A DNA stretch of 56,228 nucleotides from Jeotgalibacillus alimentarius. GTDB lineage: Bacteria > Bacillota > Bacilli > Bacillales > Jeotgalibacillaceae. The position numbers and the translations under genes were made by a program. Location: positions 1-56,228 of the forward strand of contig NZ_JXRQ01000003.1 in the NCBI RefSeq assembly GCF_000829445.1, read 5' to 3'. The notes below the pieces were generated by a model. The model saw nothing but the letters and a program-made list of their open reading frames with translations, was not told the DNA's origin and did no database searches. Every line of letters begins with the position of its first letter. Position 1 is the stretch's first letter. Positions 1 through 8,427 of this stretch are shown piece by piece.

Positions 1-99
1 TGGTAAGATCCCTGAAAGATGATCAGGTAGATAGGTTCGAGGTGGAAGCATGGTGACATGTGCAGCTGACGAATACTAATCGATCGAGGACTTAACCAA
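1..99 (+). rRNA. 23S ribosomal RNA, 3' end (partial)
   Basis: The window opens inside the last ~100 bases of 23S rRNA. The terminal stretch with AATACTAATCGATCGAGGAC is the conserved Bacillales 23S 3' end. The exact mature end near base 99 is estimated by comparison with remembered B. subtilis sequence. It is followed by a short spacer and the 5S gene, so this is the tail of an rrn operon. Confidence 0.93.
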
Positions 100-169
100 T
101 TAGGTGATTCTCGACAATCTCCTTACTTTGATGAACGTATCCAGTTTTGAAGGCGCGAGCCTTTCATAG

Positions 170-285
<116 letters not shown>

Positions 286-291
286 ACTTTT

Positions 292-327
292 AAAAAGTCT
301 TTCCTTTAGGGGAAAGGCTTTTTTTGT
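292..327 (+). terminator. Intrinsic terminator of the upstream rrn operon
   Basis: GTCTTTCC pairs with GGAAAGGC around a short loop, followed by a run of seven T. It lies directly after 5S. Confidence 0.85.
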
Positions 328-345
328 GCGTGTAAAAGAGAAGGA

Positions 346-450
346 AGGGCATGTAGGGCAAGGCCAGTGACCGAAGTGCATAAAGGGCAAAAGGCAGGAA
401 TCCTAAGTGCATCCAGTGCAAAGGGCCAAGATCCTAAGGGCATTATTGCA
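346..450 (+). repeat. Degenerate ~31-bp tandem array with paired AGKGCA cores
   Basis: AGGGCA/AGTGCA-like hexamers start at 346, 355, 375, 384, 406, 415, 422 (AGGGCC), 437 and about 445. They form pairs 9 bp apart, and the pairs recur every 29-31 bp. ATCCTAAG precedes two of the units. The 331-706 gap holds only this array, a second array (511-615) and the promoter of the next gene. No credible gene is seen in it. Confidence 0.75.
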
Positions 451-510
451 GGTATTAACTGAAACCAGACTATCCTTCTTACTAGATCAAACAGACACGC
501 CGCCGAAGAT

Positions 511-615
511 TTCTTCAGCAAATAAGGCGTATTCCTTCAACACTTCATTTAATTCCCTCAGCAGATTGCATAATTCCTTCACCCGCCCCGCTCACTATGC
601 CCGATCCCTCACTCA
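511..615 (+). repeat. Degenerate 21-bp tandem array, core TTCCYTCA
   Basis: Units begin at 511, 532, 553 and 574, exactly 21 bp apart, with TTCTTCA, TTCCTTCA, TTCCCTCA and TTCCTTCA. A decayed fifth unit starts at 595. Two of the units end in TAA before the next core. The remaining bases vary. A reading frame stays open through the array only because 21 is a multiple of three; there is no ribosome binding site for it. Confidence 0.75.
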
Positions 616-654
616 CGATATTCACCCAAAAAGAGTAAACCTAATTAAAAATCG

Positions 655-702
655 TTTGTTTTTTAATAAACAATAGTATAATATGTTTATTAATTGATAA
701 AC
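655..702 (+). promoter_or_regulatory. Promoter with two flanking 18-bp dyads
   Basis: A TATAAT -10 lies at 677-682, with TTTGTT at 655-660 as a possible -35 (16-bp spacer). Two palindromes of the same 6-6-6 layout flank the -10: TTGTTTTTTAATAAACAA at 656-673 and GTTTATTAATTGATAAAC at 685-702. Their centres are 29 bp apart. They look like operator half-sites for a dimeric regulator, possibly the product of the next gene. That assignment is inference. Confidence 0.5.
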
Positions 703-719
703 TTTTAAAGGAAGTGTTT

Positions 720-1460
720 GTGTTGAGTGAGTTGTTTTGGGAGGCTTCTGTGGAGGAGCTTGCGCATGGGGTGAAGTTTTTGGATGAAGCGTATCATTGT
801 CTGGTTTGCGGTGAGCGCTTTATAAAGGGAGAAGTGTTTCAGGTTGACGGGCGGTTTTTTGAAGCTTACAAAGCAGCTGAGATGCATGTGAGAGCTGAAC
901 ATGAGTCGATGTTTGTGTATTTGATGAATATGGATAAGAAGTATACGGGTTTGTCTGATCACCAGAAGGAATTGCTTTCTTATTTTATGCAGGGAGTTTC
1001 TGATAAGGAGGCGGCGAAGCAGATTGGCGGAAGCCCTTCGACGATTCGGAATCACCGGTTTAAGTTTAAGGAGAAGGAAAAGCAGGCGCGCGTGTTTTTA
1101 GCGTTAATGCAGTTGTTAAAAGAAGATGCCGGGCCGGAGAGTCTGGTTCAGATACACAGGGGGGCGACGATGGTGGATGAACGATATGCGATTACGACTG
1201 AAGAGCAGGAAAAGGTGTTGAAGACGTATTTTAAAGCAGATGGGACGCTGAGTCAGTTCCCGAGTAAGGAAAAGAAGAAGATTGTAGTGCTTCAGTATTT
1301 ATTGAAAAAATTTGAGGCAGGGCAGCAATATACGGAAAAAGAAGTAAATGAAGTGATTAAGCAGGTATATGCTGACTTTGTGACGATTCGCCGTTATTTT
1401 ATCGAATATGGTTTTATGGATAGGAATCAGGATGGCTCAGCTTACTGGATAAAAGGATAA
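720..1460 (+). CDS. DUF2087-domain transcriptional regulator with HTH
   Basis: A 246-residue protein with three visible parts. The N-terminal part has C27-x2-C30 and H56-x4-H61, which could bind metal. A LuxR-like helix-turn-helix lies at about residues 76-120 (motifs SDKEAAKQIGGSPSTIRNH). The C-terminal DUF2087 domain spans about 165-245 (FPSKEKKKIVVLQYL, YTEKEVNEV, YGFMDR). This build is known for predicted regulators; the regulated genes are not known. I chose the GTG at 720 because AAAGGAAG at 707-714 is well spaced for it; the TTG at 723 and GTG at 714 are alternatives. It has no counterpart at this spot in B. subtilis. The two promoter dyads suggest autoregulation. Confidence 0.8.
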   Translation: MLSELFWEASVEELAHGVKFLDEAYHCLVCGERFIKGEVFQVDGRFFEAYKAAEMHVRAEHESMFVYLMNMDKKYTGLSDHQKELLSYFMQGVSDKEAAKQIGGSPSTIRNHRFKFKEKEKQARVFLALMQLLKEDAGPESLVQIHRGATMVDERYAITTEEQEKVLKTYFKADGTLSQFPSKEKKKIVVLQYLLKKFEAGQQYTEKEVNEVIKQVYADFVTIRRYFIEYGFMDRNQDGSAYWIKG

Positions 1461-1540
1461 AACGTATAGCGATAGCAGCATGTGAGAAGTTTGTTGATGA
1501 GTTTCCTTCACGTTTGCAGATAAAAAGAATAGGATAGAGA

Positions 1541-1570
1541 GATTACTTTTTATCCGCAGTGACCATACTG
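1541..1570 (+). promoter_or_regulatory. Possible sigma-F/G promoter of csfB
   Basis: GATTA at 1541-1545, an 18-bp spacer and CATACTG at 1564-1570 resemble the forespore promoter class. csfB is made in the forespore in B. subtilis. The -35 match is weak, and a second CATACTG lies at 1581. Confidence 0.35.
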
Positions 1571-1605
1571 GTTGGTATGACATACTGCGAAGTGGAGGAA
1601 AGTGC

Positions 1606-1755
1606 ATGAGACATTGCCGTGCTTGCGGAAGGCGATACAATCGGGCGATCCGCCTGTCATCAAAGTTTATCTGTGTCTGGTGTGAACAGTCATTGATTCA
1701 GTTGAAGCCTGAGGATCATGGGTATGACAGGTGGATACATTTGTTAAAAGACTAA
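1606..1755 (+). CDS. csfB: Anti-sigma-G factor Gin (CsfB)
   Basis: A 49-residue protein with two CxxC pairs (C4/C7 and C23/C26) and the signature KFIC-x2-CE. It aligns with remembered B. subtilis CsfB across the zinc-binding core and the C-terminal Y/K-rich tail. CsfB/Gin binds sigma-G, and also sigma-E, to prevent untimely activity during sporulation. The ATG at 1606 follows GGAGG at 1595-1599. The protein is shorter than the 64-residue B. subtilis form at both ends. Its position after an rrn operon and upstream of yaaO-tmk matches B. subtilis, although xpaC and yaaN are missing between them. Confidence 0.82.
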   Translation: MRHCRACGRRYNRAIRLSSKFICVWCEQSLIQLKPEDHGYDRWIHLLKD

Positions 1756-1756
1756 A

Positions 1757-1783
1757 AGCCTGCTGAATTTGCAGGCTTTTTTT
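1757..1783 (+). terminator. Terminator of csfB
   Basis: AGCCTGC, a seven-base loop and GCAGGCT, followed by TTTTTTT, start just after the csfB stop codon. Confidence 0.88.
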
Positions 1784-1827
1784 ATTTGAAAATGATAATA
1801 ATTTTAGTTGAACAGGGAGATGTCGTC

Positions 1828-2172
1828 ATGAATATAGAGTGTACCCGGTTTAAGGTCAAGGAAGGTAAATCAGAACGTGTAGATGAATGGCTGGCCTTTT
1901 TAAAGATGAACATGAAGGATGTTTTAATCACGCTGGAAAATGAAAAAATGTATGTCGAAACCATATTCAGAGAGTATATAGACGGTAAAGAGTATTTGTA
2001 CTGGTATTCCATACAGGGAGAAGGCGGTCTGGATGTGCAGGCCTCTAAACATTGGATAGACAACAAGCATTTGGCCTATTGGCATGAGTGTATAGATGAT
2101 ACATATCGACCGGTTGATCTAAAAACAGAAGTTGTGATGATTCCTGAAAAAATTCAGGAGCTTATGAGATAA
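1828..2172 (+). CDS. DUF6176 family protein
   Basis: A 114-residue soluble protein with no signal or membrane segment. Motifs ECTRFKVKEGKSERVDEW, MYVETIFREYIDGKEYLYWY and KHWIDNKHLAYWHECID fit the DUF6176 family, whose function is unknown and whose small alpha/beta form recalls a ferredoxin-like fold. I chose the ATG at 1828 because CAGGGAGA precedes it at suitable spacing; an earlier in-frame ATG at 1786 lies inside the csfB terminator and is unlikely. It appears to be a single-gene unit upstream of yaaO and is an insertion relative to B. subtilis. Confidence 0.75.
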   Translation: MNIECTRFKVKEGKSERVDEWLAFLKMNMKDVLITLENEKMYVETIFREYIDGKEYLYWYSIQGEGGLDVQASKHWIDNKHLAYWHECIDDTYRPVDLKTEVVMIPEKIQELMR

Positions 2173-2223
2173 GGTCTCCGGCCATGATACAATAAAGAAA
2201 TGATTTCACTAAAGGAGAACACG

Positions 2224-3627
2224 ATGAATCAAAATGAGAGACCGCTTGTGGAGGCGCTTGAAAATCATATGAATCAGAAGCCTGTGTCTTTTCATGTACC
2301 TGGTCATAAAAACGGGCTGGTGGGCAAGGTTGCAGGTCATTTTGGGGCATGGGACCAGACGGAGATCTCCGGACTTGATGATCTGCATGCGCCTGATGGG
2401 CCTATCGCAAAAGCGCAGGAACTGTTGGCTATGCATGCCGGGGCTTTTAAAAGCTATTTTCTGGTGAATGGTTCGACCACTGGTAATCTTGCGATGGTGA
2501 TGGGGTTATGCGAGCCGGGCAGTCATTTGATTGTGGCAGGTAATGCGCACAAATCTGTGATGAACGCATGCCGCCTGGCGCGGGTAAAGCCTGTTTTTTT
2601 AACACCTGAAGTGCATACTGAATCTATGACACCGTCAGGAATTTCACCGGATTTGCTTAAAAAAGCAGTGGGTGAGTTTCCTGATGCGACAGCAGTGTTG
2701 CTGACTTATCCTTCCTATTACGGGCATACGGGTCAGATGAAGGAAGTGATTCAGCAGGCGAAGTCTCTCGGTCTTACTGTCCTTGTAGATGAAGCGCATG
2801 GTGCACATTTTTCACTACCGGGTCTTCCTGACTCATCTTTAAAAATGGGAGCGGATGTAGTCGTGCAGTCAGCGCATAAAACGCTTCCGGCTTTAACGAT
2901 GGGTTCTTATTTACATATCAGGAATGATCAGATCAGACATCTGAAGGTTGAACAGCTGCTTCGTATGCTGCAGTCGAGCAGCCCGTCCTATCCGGTTATG
3001 GCGTCTCTGGACGATGCGAGGCATTATGCTGCAACCTATTCAAAAAAAGATGCCGCGTTTTTTAAAATGAAGCGTGCTGCTCTGATTACCAGGCTGCGTG
3101 ACATCCCGCGGCTTAAAGTAATTGAACCGGAAGATCCGCTTAAGCTGCTGATTAGAATTGATGGCATGAGCGGACCGGATGTGCAGGCTGCCTGTGAAGA
3201 GCGAGGCATCTATGCAGAGCTTGCTGATCCACTGCAGGTACTGTGGATGCTGCCGCTTTTAAAAGTGGATGATGAGGTGGAGTGGGATTGCATCATTGAG
3301 TCGCTTAGTGAGATTGCAGGTACGGCCGAGTGGAAAGAGCAGCGTGAAATCTCTGCTTCATTTACCGAAGAGATCACGATATTATCAATGCAGGATACAG
3401 ATCAGCTTCCGTCAATAGCCGTGTCGATTGATCAGGCTGTTGGAAAGATTGCGGCAGAGACCATGATTCCGTATCCACCAGGCATTCCGCTTGTTATCGC
3501 AGGAGAGACATTAACACAAAAGAAACTGTCATATCTTAAAGAGCTTGCTGCTCACGTACGTTTTCAGGGTGGTGCTCACTTAATAGATGGAAAGATCATG
3601 ATTATCGAGGGGGAAGTCCATGAGTAA
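2224..3627 (+). CDS. yaaO: Orn/Lys/Arg decarboxylase family PLP enzyme (YaaO)
   Basis: A 467-residue fold-type I PLP enzyme of the Orn/Lys/Arg decarboxylase major-domain family. It has the N-terminal FHVPGHKNG motif, DEAHGAHF for cofactor binding, and [13 protein letters not shown] with the Schiff-base lysine. The C-terminal domain is the short form seen in YaaO/SpeA. The substrate cannot be read from sequence; an amino acid decarboxylation is inferred. The ATG at 2224 follows AAAGGAGA at 2212-2219. It overlaps tmk by 8 bp, so the two are co-transcribed and probably translationally coupled, as in B. subtilis. Confidence 0.88.
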   Translation: MNQNERPLVEALENHMNQKPVSFHVPGHKNGLVGKVAGHFGAWDQTEISGLDDLHAPDGPIAKAQELLAMHAGAFKSYFLVNGSTTGNLAMVMGLCEPGSHLIVAGNAHKSVMNACRLARVKPVFLTPEVHTESMTPSGISPDLLKKAVGEFPDATAVLLTYPSYYGHTGQMKEVIQQAKSLGLTVLVDEAHGAHFSLPGLPDSSLKMGADVVVQSAHKTLPALTMGSYLHIRNDQIRHLKVEQLLRMLQSSSPSYPVMASLDDARHYAATYSKKDAAFFKMKRAALITRLRDIPRLKVIEPEDPLKLLIRIDGMSGPDVQAACEERGIYAELADPLQVLWMLPLLKVDDEVEWDCIIESLSEIAGTAEWKEQREISASFTEEITILSMQDTDQLPSIAVSIDQAVGKIAAETMIPYPPGIPLVIAGETLTQKKLSYLKELAAHVRFQGGAHLIDGKIMIIEGEVHE

Positions 3628-4264
3628 GGGATACTTTATTACGTTAGAAGGACCTGAAGGAGCAGGAAAAACGACTGCTGCTGTTGAAATAAAGAGAGAG
3701 CTGGAAGCGCTTGGCTATGATGTGATGCTGACGCGTGAGCCAGGTGGCATTAAGATTGCCGAAAAGATCAGAGAAGTGATTCTTGATCCGTCGCATACGG
3801 AGATGGACAGCCGGACTGAGGCACTGCTATATGCGGCAGCACGCAGGCAGCATTTAGCTGAAAAAGTCAGACCTGCACTTGAAGCAGGAAGAGTTGTGCT
3901 GTGTGACCGTTTCATTGACAGTTCACTTGCGTATCAGGGACATGCCAGAGGGCTTGGAATTGATGAAGTATGGAGTATTAATCAGTTTGCGATCGAATCA
4001 ATGATGCCTGATTGCACGCTGTACTTTGATATTACCCCGGCAGATGGGCTGAAACGGATTGAACAGAATGCAGGCCGTGAAGTGAACCGTCTGGATCTTG
4101 AAGGAATGGCTTTTCATGAAAAGGTGTATGAGGGTTATCAGCTGGTACAGGCACGTTTTTCAGAAAGAATCCAGCGTATTGACGCTGCCCAGACGCTTGA
4201 GAAGGTCACGGAGGATGCCATCAGCGTACTGACAGACCACTTTAAAAAATCAGGATTTCAGTAA
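3620..4264 (+). CDS. tmk: Thymidylate kinase
   Basis: A 214-residue kinase that phosphorylates dTMP to dTDP for DNA synthesis. P-loop GPEGAGKT lies at residues 11-18; TREPGG and the [12 protein letters not shown] nucleoside-binding motif follow, with a LID region in the middle. Length and order match the family. It starts inside the 3' end of yaaO after AGGGGGAAG, and heads the replication cluster tmk-darA-yaaR-holB. Confidence 0.97.
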   Translation: MSKGYFITLEGPEGAGKTTAAVEIKRELEALGYDVMLTREPGGIKIAEKIREVILDPSHTEMDSRTEALLYAAARRQHLAEKVRPALEAGRVVLCDRFIDSSLAYQGHARGLGIDEVWSINQFAIESMMPDCTLYFDITPADGLKRIEQNAGREVNRLDLEGMAFHEKVYEGYQLVQARFSERIQRIDAAQTLEKVTEDAISVLTDHFKKSGFQ

Positions 4265-4289
4265 TGTTTTCGTAAAAATGACGTATTGT

Positions 4290-4298
4290 TGATATAAT
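4290..4298 (+). promoter_or_regulatory. Extended -10 promoter before darA
   Basis: TGATATAAT is a perfect extended -10 element in the tmk-darA gap. No clear -35 is seen. It would give darA-yaaR-holB-ricT-yabA their own transcript. Confidence 0.4.
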
Positions 4299-4300
4299 AA

Positions 4301-4666
<366 letters not shown>

Positions 4667-4683
4667 AGTAGCGGAGTGGGATC

Positions 4684-5124
4684 ATGAAAATTAACCGGGA
4701 TTTACGCATTGGCGTTAATCAGCCAGGTAATAGTCCGCAGCCTCTGACAGGCACTCAGGCGAAGTTTGGGGAGCTTGTTGAAAAGCAGGATCAGAAGCTG
4801 CAGACAGAGCAATTGACGAGGTTGATGGGAGAAGTGACTGCAGCTGGAGACAGACTGGGCAGATCAAGAAACTTCAAGGATCTCGCAAAGTTCAAAATGC
4901 TTGTAAAGCGATTTGTAAAAGAAACAGTTGAATATGGAATGAATCTCAAGCAGTCCCATTCCTGGAACGAATTCGGTGAGGGACGGAAGCTGAGACTGGT
5001 GGAGACCATCGATGAGAAGCTTGCTGAACTGACTGAAAGTGTTCTGCATGGGGAAAAGGAATCAGTTGATGTACTCGATCAGATCGGTGAAATCAAAGGA
5101 CTGCTCATTAATATATATACGTAG
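4684..5124 (+). CDS. yaaR: DUF327 protein YaaR
   Basis: A 146-residue, mostly helical, charged protein of the YaaR/DUF327 family; its function is unknown. The motif FKDLAKFKMLVKRFVKE and the C-terminal helical IDEKLAELTESVL region are conserved in my memory of the family. It lies between darA and holB with short gaps, as in B. subtilis, so co-transcription is likely. Confidence 0.9.
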   Translation: MKINRDLRIGVNQPGNSPQPLTGTQAKFGELVEKQDQKLQTEQLTRLMGEVTAAGDRLGRSRNFKDLAKFKMLVKRFVKETVEYGMNLKQSHSWNEFGEGRKLRLVETIDEKLAELTESVLHGEKESVDVLDQIGEIKGLLINIYT

Positions 5125-5138
5125 AAAAGAGAGATAAC

Positions 5139-6143
5139 ATGGCCGACATGCATCAGGAACTGGCATCGCGTCAGCCTGTCGCGATGAAAATGCTGCAGCA
5201 GAGCCTTCAGAAAAACCGTGTGGCACATGCGTATCTGTTTGAAGGCGGACGCGGCACAGGAAAAAAAGAGATGGCACTATTTCTGGCAAAAGGACTTTTT
5301 TGCAGGCAGCCTGACCACGGTATGCCCTGTCTCACTTGCGAACAGTGCACCAGGATTGATCAGGGTAACCATCCTGACGTTCATATGATTGAACCTGACG
5401 GGCAATCAGTGAAGAAGGAACAGGTAAAGCTATTGCAGGAGGAGTTCAGTAAAACAGGGATGGAATCAAAAAGAAAAGCTTATATTGTAAGCGGCGCTGA
5501 CAAAATGACCGTTCAGGCAGCCAACTCATTATTGAAATTTCTTGAAGAGCCTCACCCATCCACGACAGCGATCCTGCTGACTGAGCAAATCCATCAGATG
5601 CTTCCGACTATACTTTCCAGGTGTCAGCACGTGTCTTTCCGTCCGTTGACACCTGTTTTGTTTAAAGAAAAGCTGATTTCAGAAGATGTTCATCCGACGA
5701 TGGCCTCACTTGTGTCGAAATTAACGAACCAAGTGGATGAGGCAATTGAGATGAGTAATGATGAGTGGTTTGTACAAGCCAGAAAAATCATGTTAAAATT
5801 ATACGAAGTGCTAAAGAATGATCCCTTTGAAGCCATGATCAGGGTTCAAAGTGACTATCTTCCGCATTTTAAAGAGAAATCACAAATTGACCAATCACTC
5901 GATTTGTTTCTTCTTATATATAAGGATCTCCTATATATCCAAACGGACAAGCATGATCACCTGTCGTACCCGGACTGGCTGGATACGTTTCGTACAGATG
6001 CGCTCCAGACGTCAGCGAATCAGCTTACTCACCAGCTGACAGTCATACTGGAAGCGAAAACACAGCTTCAGAGAAACATGAATACACAGCTGCTCATGGA
6101 ACAGCTGATGCTTAAATTGCAGGGGGGATCTGCACTTGTATGA
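5139..6143 (+). CDS. holB: DNA polymerase III delta' subunit
   Basis: A 334-residue clamp-loader subunit with the AAA+ fold. It has GGRGTGKKE in place of a full Walker A, a four-cysteine zinc module (C-x8-C-x2-C-x2-C, FCRQPDHGMPCLTCEQC) near residues 50-70, and the sensor-1 region NSLLKFLEEPHPSTT. It loads the beta clamp with DnaX and HolA. The 3' end overlaps the start of ricT by 8 bp. Confidence 0.95.
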   Translation: MADMHQELASRQPVAMKMLQQSLQKNRVAHAYLFEGGRGTGKKEMALFLAKGLFCRQPDHGMPCLTCEQCTRIDQGNHPDVHMIEPDGQSVKKEQVKLLQEEFSKTGMESKRKAYIVSGADKMTVQAANSLLKFLEEPHPSTTAILLTEQIHQMLPTILSRCQHVSFRPLTPVLFKEKLISEDVHPTMASLVSKLTNQVDEAIEMSNDEWFVQARKIMLKLYEVLKNDPFEAMIRVQSDYLPHFKEKSQIDQSLDLFLLIYKDLLYIQTDKHDHLSYPDWLDTFRTDALQTSANQLTHQLTVILEAKTQLQRNMNTQLLMEQLMLKLQGGSALV

Positions 6144-6963
6144 AGTAGTAGGCGTCCGTTTTAATAAAGCGGGCAAAATATATTATTTCGACCCGAACCA
6201 GCTTTCACTTGATATAGATGAATACGTGATTGTAGAAACGGTACGCGGTGTCGAATATGGTAAAATTGTCACTGAAGTCAAGAAAGTCGACAAGAATGAC
6301 GTTGTGCTTCCACTGAAAAAAATCGTCCGTATTGCTGAACAGAAAGATCGTCTTTCGGTTCAGGAGAATAAGGAAGAAGCAGCACATGCTTATCAGGTGT
6401 GCTCCGATAAAATCAGTGAACACGACCTGGATATGAAGCTTGTTGACGTTGAGTATACATTCGATCGCAATAAAGTGATCTTTTATTTTACAGCAGATGG
6501 ACGGGTTGATTTCAGAAATCTTGTAAAAGACCTGGCATCTGTTTTCAGAACAAGAATTGAGCTGCGTCAGATTGGCGTGCGTGACGAAGCGAAAATGCTT
6601 GGCGGTATCGGGCCATGCGGACGCATGCTGTGCTGCTCAACATTTCTTGGCGATTTTGAGCCGGTTTCAATTAAGATGGCAAAGGATCAGAATCTGTCTC
6701 TGAACCCGGCAAAAATTTCAGGACTATGCGGCCGTCTGATGTGCTGCCTGAAATATGAGAATGACGAATATGAAGCAGCAAAAGAAGAAATGCCTGACCT
6801 TGGTGCGTTTGTACAAACGCCTGAAGGAAAAGGTAAAGTGGTCGGCCTGAATATGCTTGAGCGCGTGCTGCAGATCGAAATGAAAGAGCAGGATCGTACG
6901 CTTGAGTATACGCTTGAAGAAATTATGAATCACGATATTGCGTCAATTCAAGCCACAGAGTAA
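6136..6963 (+). CDS. ricT: Ric complex / PSP1-domain protein RicT (YaaT)
   Basis: A 275-residue PSP1 (DUF-type) protein. The central run [30 protein letters not shown] and [17 protein letters not shown] holds two cysteine clusters that carry iron-sulfur cofactors in the RicAFT complex. In B. subtilis this complex is needed for mRNA processing by RNase Y and for sporulation and competence. The start is TTG at 6136, inside the end of holB with AGGGGGGAT upstream, and the family N terminus (YEVVGVRF) follows directly. Confidence 0.95.
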   Translation: MYEVVGVRFNKAGKIYYFDPNQLSLDIDEYVIVETVRGVEYGKIVTEVKKVDKNDVVLPLKKIVRIAEQKDRLSVQENKEEAAHAYQVCSDKISEHDLDMKLVDVEYTFDRNKVIFYFTADGRVDFRNLVKDLASVFRTRIELRQIGVRDEAKMLGGIGPCGRMLCCSTFLGDFEPVSIKMAKDQNLSLNPAKISGLCGRLMCCLKYENDEYEAAKEEMPDLGAFVQTPEGKGKVVGLNMLERVLQIEMKEQDRTLEYTLEEIMNHDIASIQATE

Positions 6964-6976
6964 CGGGGTGGAGTTC

Positions 6977-7336
6977 GTGGATAAGAAGGAGTTCTTTGAT
7001 TCAGTATCCAATATGGAGCAGCAGATTGGTCAGTTATACCAGCAGCTTGGCGAACTGAAGCATCATCTTGCTGACATGATGGAGGAGAATCATTCACTGC
7101 AGATTGAGAATGAACATTTACGCAGAAGACTTGAACAGCTCGGGAGTGAGACAGAAGCTCCTGCCGGCAGGGCTGATGCCGGAAAAGCTGCAGGTCCTAG
7201 TGCAGATGTTGGTGAAGGATACGATAATCTTGCCCGTCTTTATCATGAAGGTTTCCATATTTGTAATATTCATTTTGGAAGCCCGCGCAAGGATGAAGAT
7301 TGCCTGTTCTGTCTGTCATTTTTAACGAAAAAATAA
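6977..7336 (+). CDS. yabA: Replication initiation control protein YabA
   Basis: A 119-residue protein that bridges DnaA and the DnaN clamp and restrains replication initiation. The N-terminal leucine-zipper coiled coil (residues ~5-55) forms the tetramer. A variable linker follows, then the C-terminal zinc-binding domain [20 protein letters not shown] with H, C, C and C ligands. The GTG at 6977 is preceded by GGGGTGGAG and gives exactly the B. subtilis length; earlier starts would run into ricT. It is the last gene of the unit, followed by a terminator. Confidence 0.95.
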   Translation: MDKKEFFDSVSNMEQQIGQLYQQLGELKHHLADMMEENHSLQIENEHLRRRLEQLGSETEAPAGRADAGKAAGPSADVGEGYDNLARLYHEGFHICNIHFGSPRKDEDCLFCLSFLTKK

Positions 7337-7403
7337 GGCTGGCATGTCGCCGCCTGATCTCCCTTAACCGGAGGCAGGCGGGCGTCCTGCCGGGCTTTTT
7401 TTG
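7337..7403 (+). terminator. Terminator of the tmk-yabA unit
   Basis: A nested GC-rich structure: inner CCGCCTG/CAGGCGG and outer GGCTGGCA/TGCCGGGC pairing, then TTTTTTT. Confidence 0.75.
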
Positions 7404-7435
7404 TGTAAAGTATTAAAGGAAAAGAGGATCGCAAC

Positions 7436-8179
7436 ATGCAATTAATTGGTGACGAGCGGCTGGATTATCTGCTGGCTGAAGATTTGAGAATTATACAAAG
7501 TCCATCTGTATTCTCGTTTTCCCTGGATGCTGTGCTGCTCGCGCGGTTTGTGCAGGTCCCGATCAGAAAAGGATCACTGATTGACCTTTGTTCAGGAAAT
7601 GGCGTCATTCCACTCCTGATCAGTACAAGGACGAACGGCACAATTACAGGGGTCGAGATTCAGGAACGGCTTGCTGATATGGCGAATAGAAGCATTGATT
7701 ATAATAACCTGAGCGGTCAGATTCAGATGATCTGTGAAGACTTAAATACGGTTTCGCCTAAGCTTGGTTATTCGAGGCATGATGTCGTGACGTGTAATCC
7801 TCCTTATTTTACAACGCCAGGCAAAGAAGAGCTGAATGAGAATGAACATCTGACGATTGCCCGCCACGAGATTATGTGTACGCTTGAAGATACAGTGCGC
7901 GTGACCAGCGGTTTATTAAAGCAGGGTGGGAAAGCTGCATTTGTGCACCGTCCCGGCAGGCTGCTTGATCTGATTACACTGATGAGACAGTATCGTCTTG
8001 AGCCGAAGCGCATTCAGTTCGTCTATCCGAAAGAAGGTAAAGAAGCCAATACGATTTTAGTGGAGGCTGCAAAAGATGGTAAACCTGACGTGAAAATTCT
8101 GCCGCCGCTTGTTGTATATAAAGATAACAATGAATATACAGATGACATGAAGGAGATTTTATATGGAAGCAGAGGCTAG
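7436..8179 (+). CDS. yabB: tRNA1(Val) (adenine(37)-N6)-methyltransferase-like protein YabB
   Basis: A 247-residue class I SAM-dependent methyltransferase. The SAM motif is [14 protein letters not shown] (residues ~50-63), the acidic motif ITGVEIQ follows, and the catalytic CNPPYF motif marks N6-adenine methylation. It resembles E. coli YfiC (TrmN6); the tRNA substrate in this organism is inferred. The ATG at 7436 follows AAAGAGG. It overlaps yazA by 17 bp, so the two are coupled. Confidence 0.88.
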   Translation: MQLIGDERLDYLLAEDLRIIQSPSVFSFSLDAVLLARFVQVPIRKGSLIDLCSGNGVIPLLISTRTNGTITGVEIQERLADMANRSIDYNNLSGQIQMICEDLNTVSPKLGYSRHDVVTCNPPYFTTPGKEELNENEHLTIARHEIMCTLEDTVRVTSGLLKQGGKAAFVHRPGRLLDLITLMRQYRLEPKRIQFVYPKEGKEANTILVEAAKDGKPDVKILPPLVVYKDNNEYTDDMKEILYGSRG

Positions 8180-8426
8180 CCATTTCTTCTATGTGCTGTT
8201 ATGCCGGGATGGATCTTACTACGGCGGTTATACGATTGACCTGGAACGCCGGCTGTCTCAGCACAATGACGGCACGGCATCCAAATATACGAGAACGAGA
8301 CGGCCTGTTGAAATGATTCATCATGAATCATTTACCTCTAAAAGAGAAGCCATGCAGGCAGAATACTGGTTCAAAAAGAAATCCCGGAGTCAAAAAGATC
8401 TGTATTTACAAGAAAGAGGTGAATAG
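8163..8426 (+). CDS. yazA: GIY-YIG domain protein YazA (UPF0213)
   Basis: An 87-residue single-domain GIY-YIG protein. The signature reads FYVLLC...YYGGYT, with a downstream R and E ([15 protein letters not shown]) that fit the nuclease-fold active site. Small YhbQ/YazA proteins have been linked to DNA repair or nuclease activity; the role here is not established. It lies between yabB (17 bp overlap) and rsmI (1 bp gap). Confidence 0.9.
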   Translation: MEAEASHFFYVLLCRDGSYYGGYTIDLERRLSQHNDGTASKYTRTRRPVEMIHHESFTSKREAMQAEYWFKKKSRSQKDLYLQERGE

Positions 8427-8427
8427 A

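Noticed and set aside
346-615. CRISPR array
   Set aside because: Units are degenerate, the period is 21-31 bp, there are no separate unique spacers and no cas genes nearby.
407-676. Open plus-strand reading frame with repeated SFN-like peptides through the arrays
   Set aside because: It stays open because the repeat period is a multiple of three. It has no ribosome binding site and runs into the promoter of the next gene.
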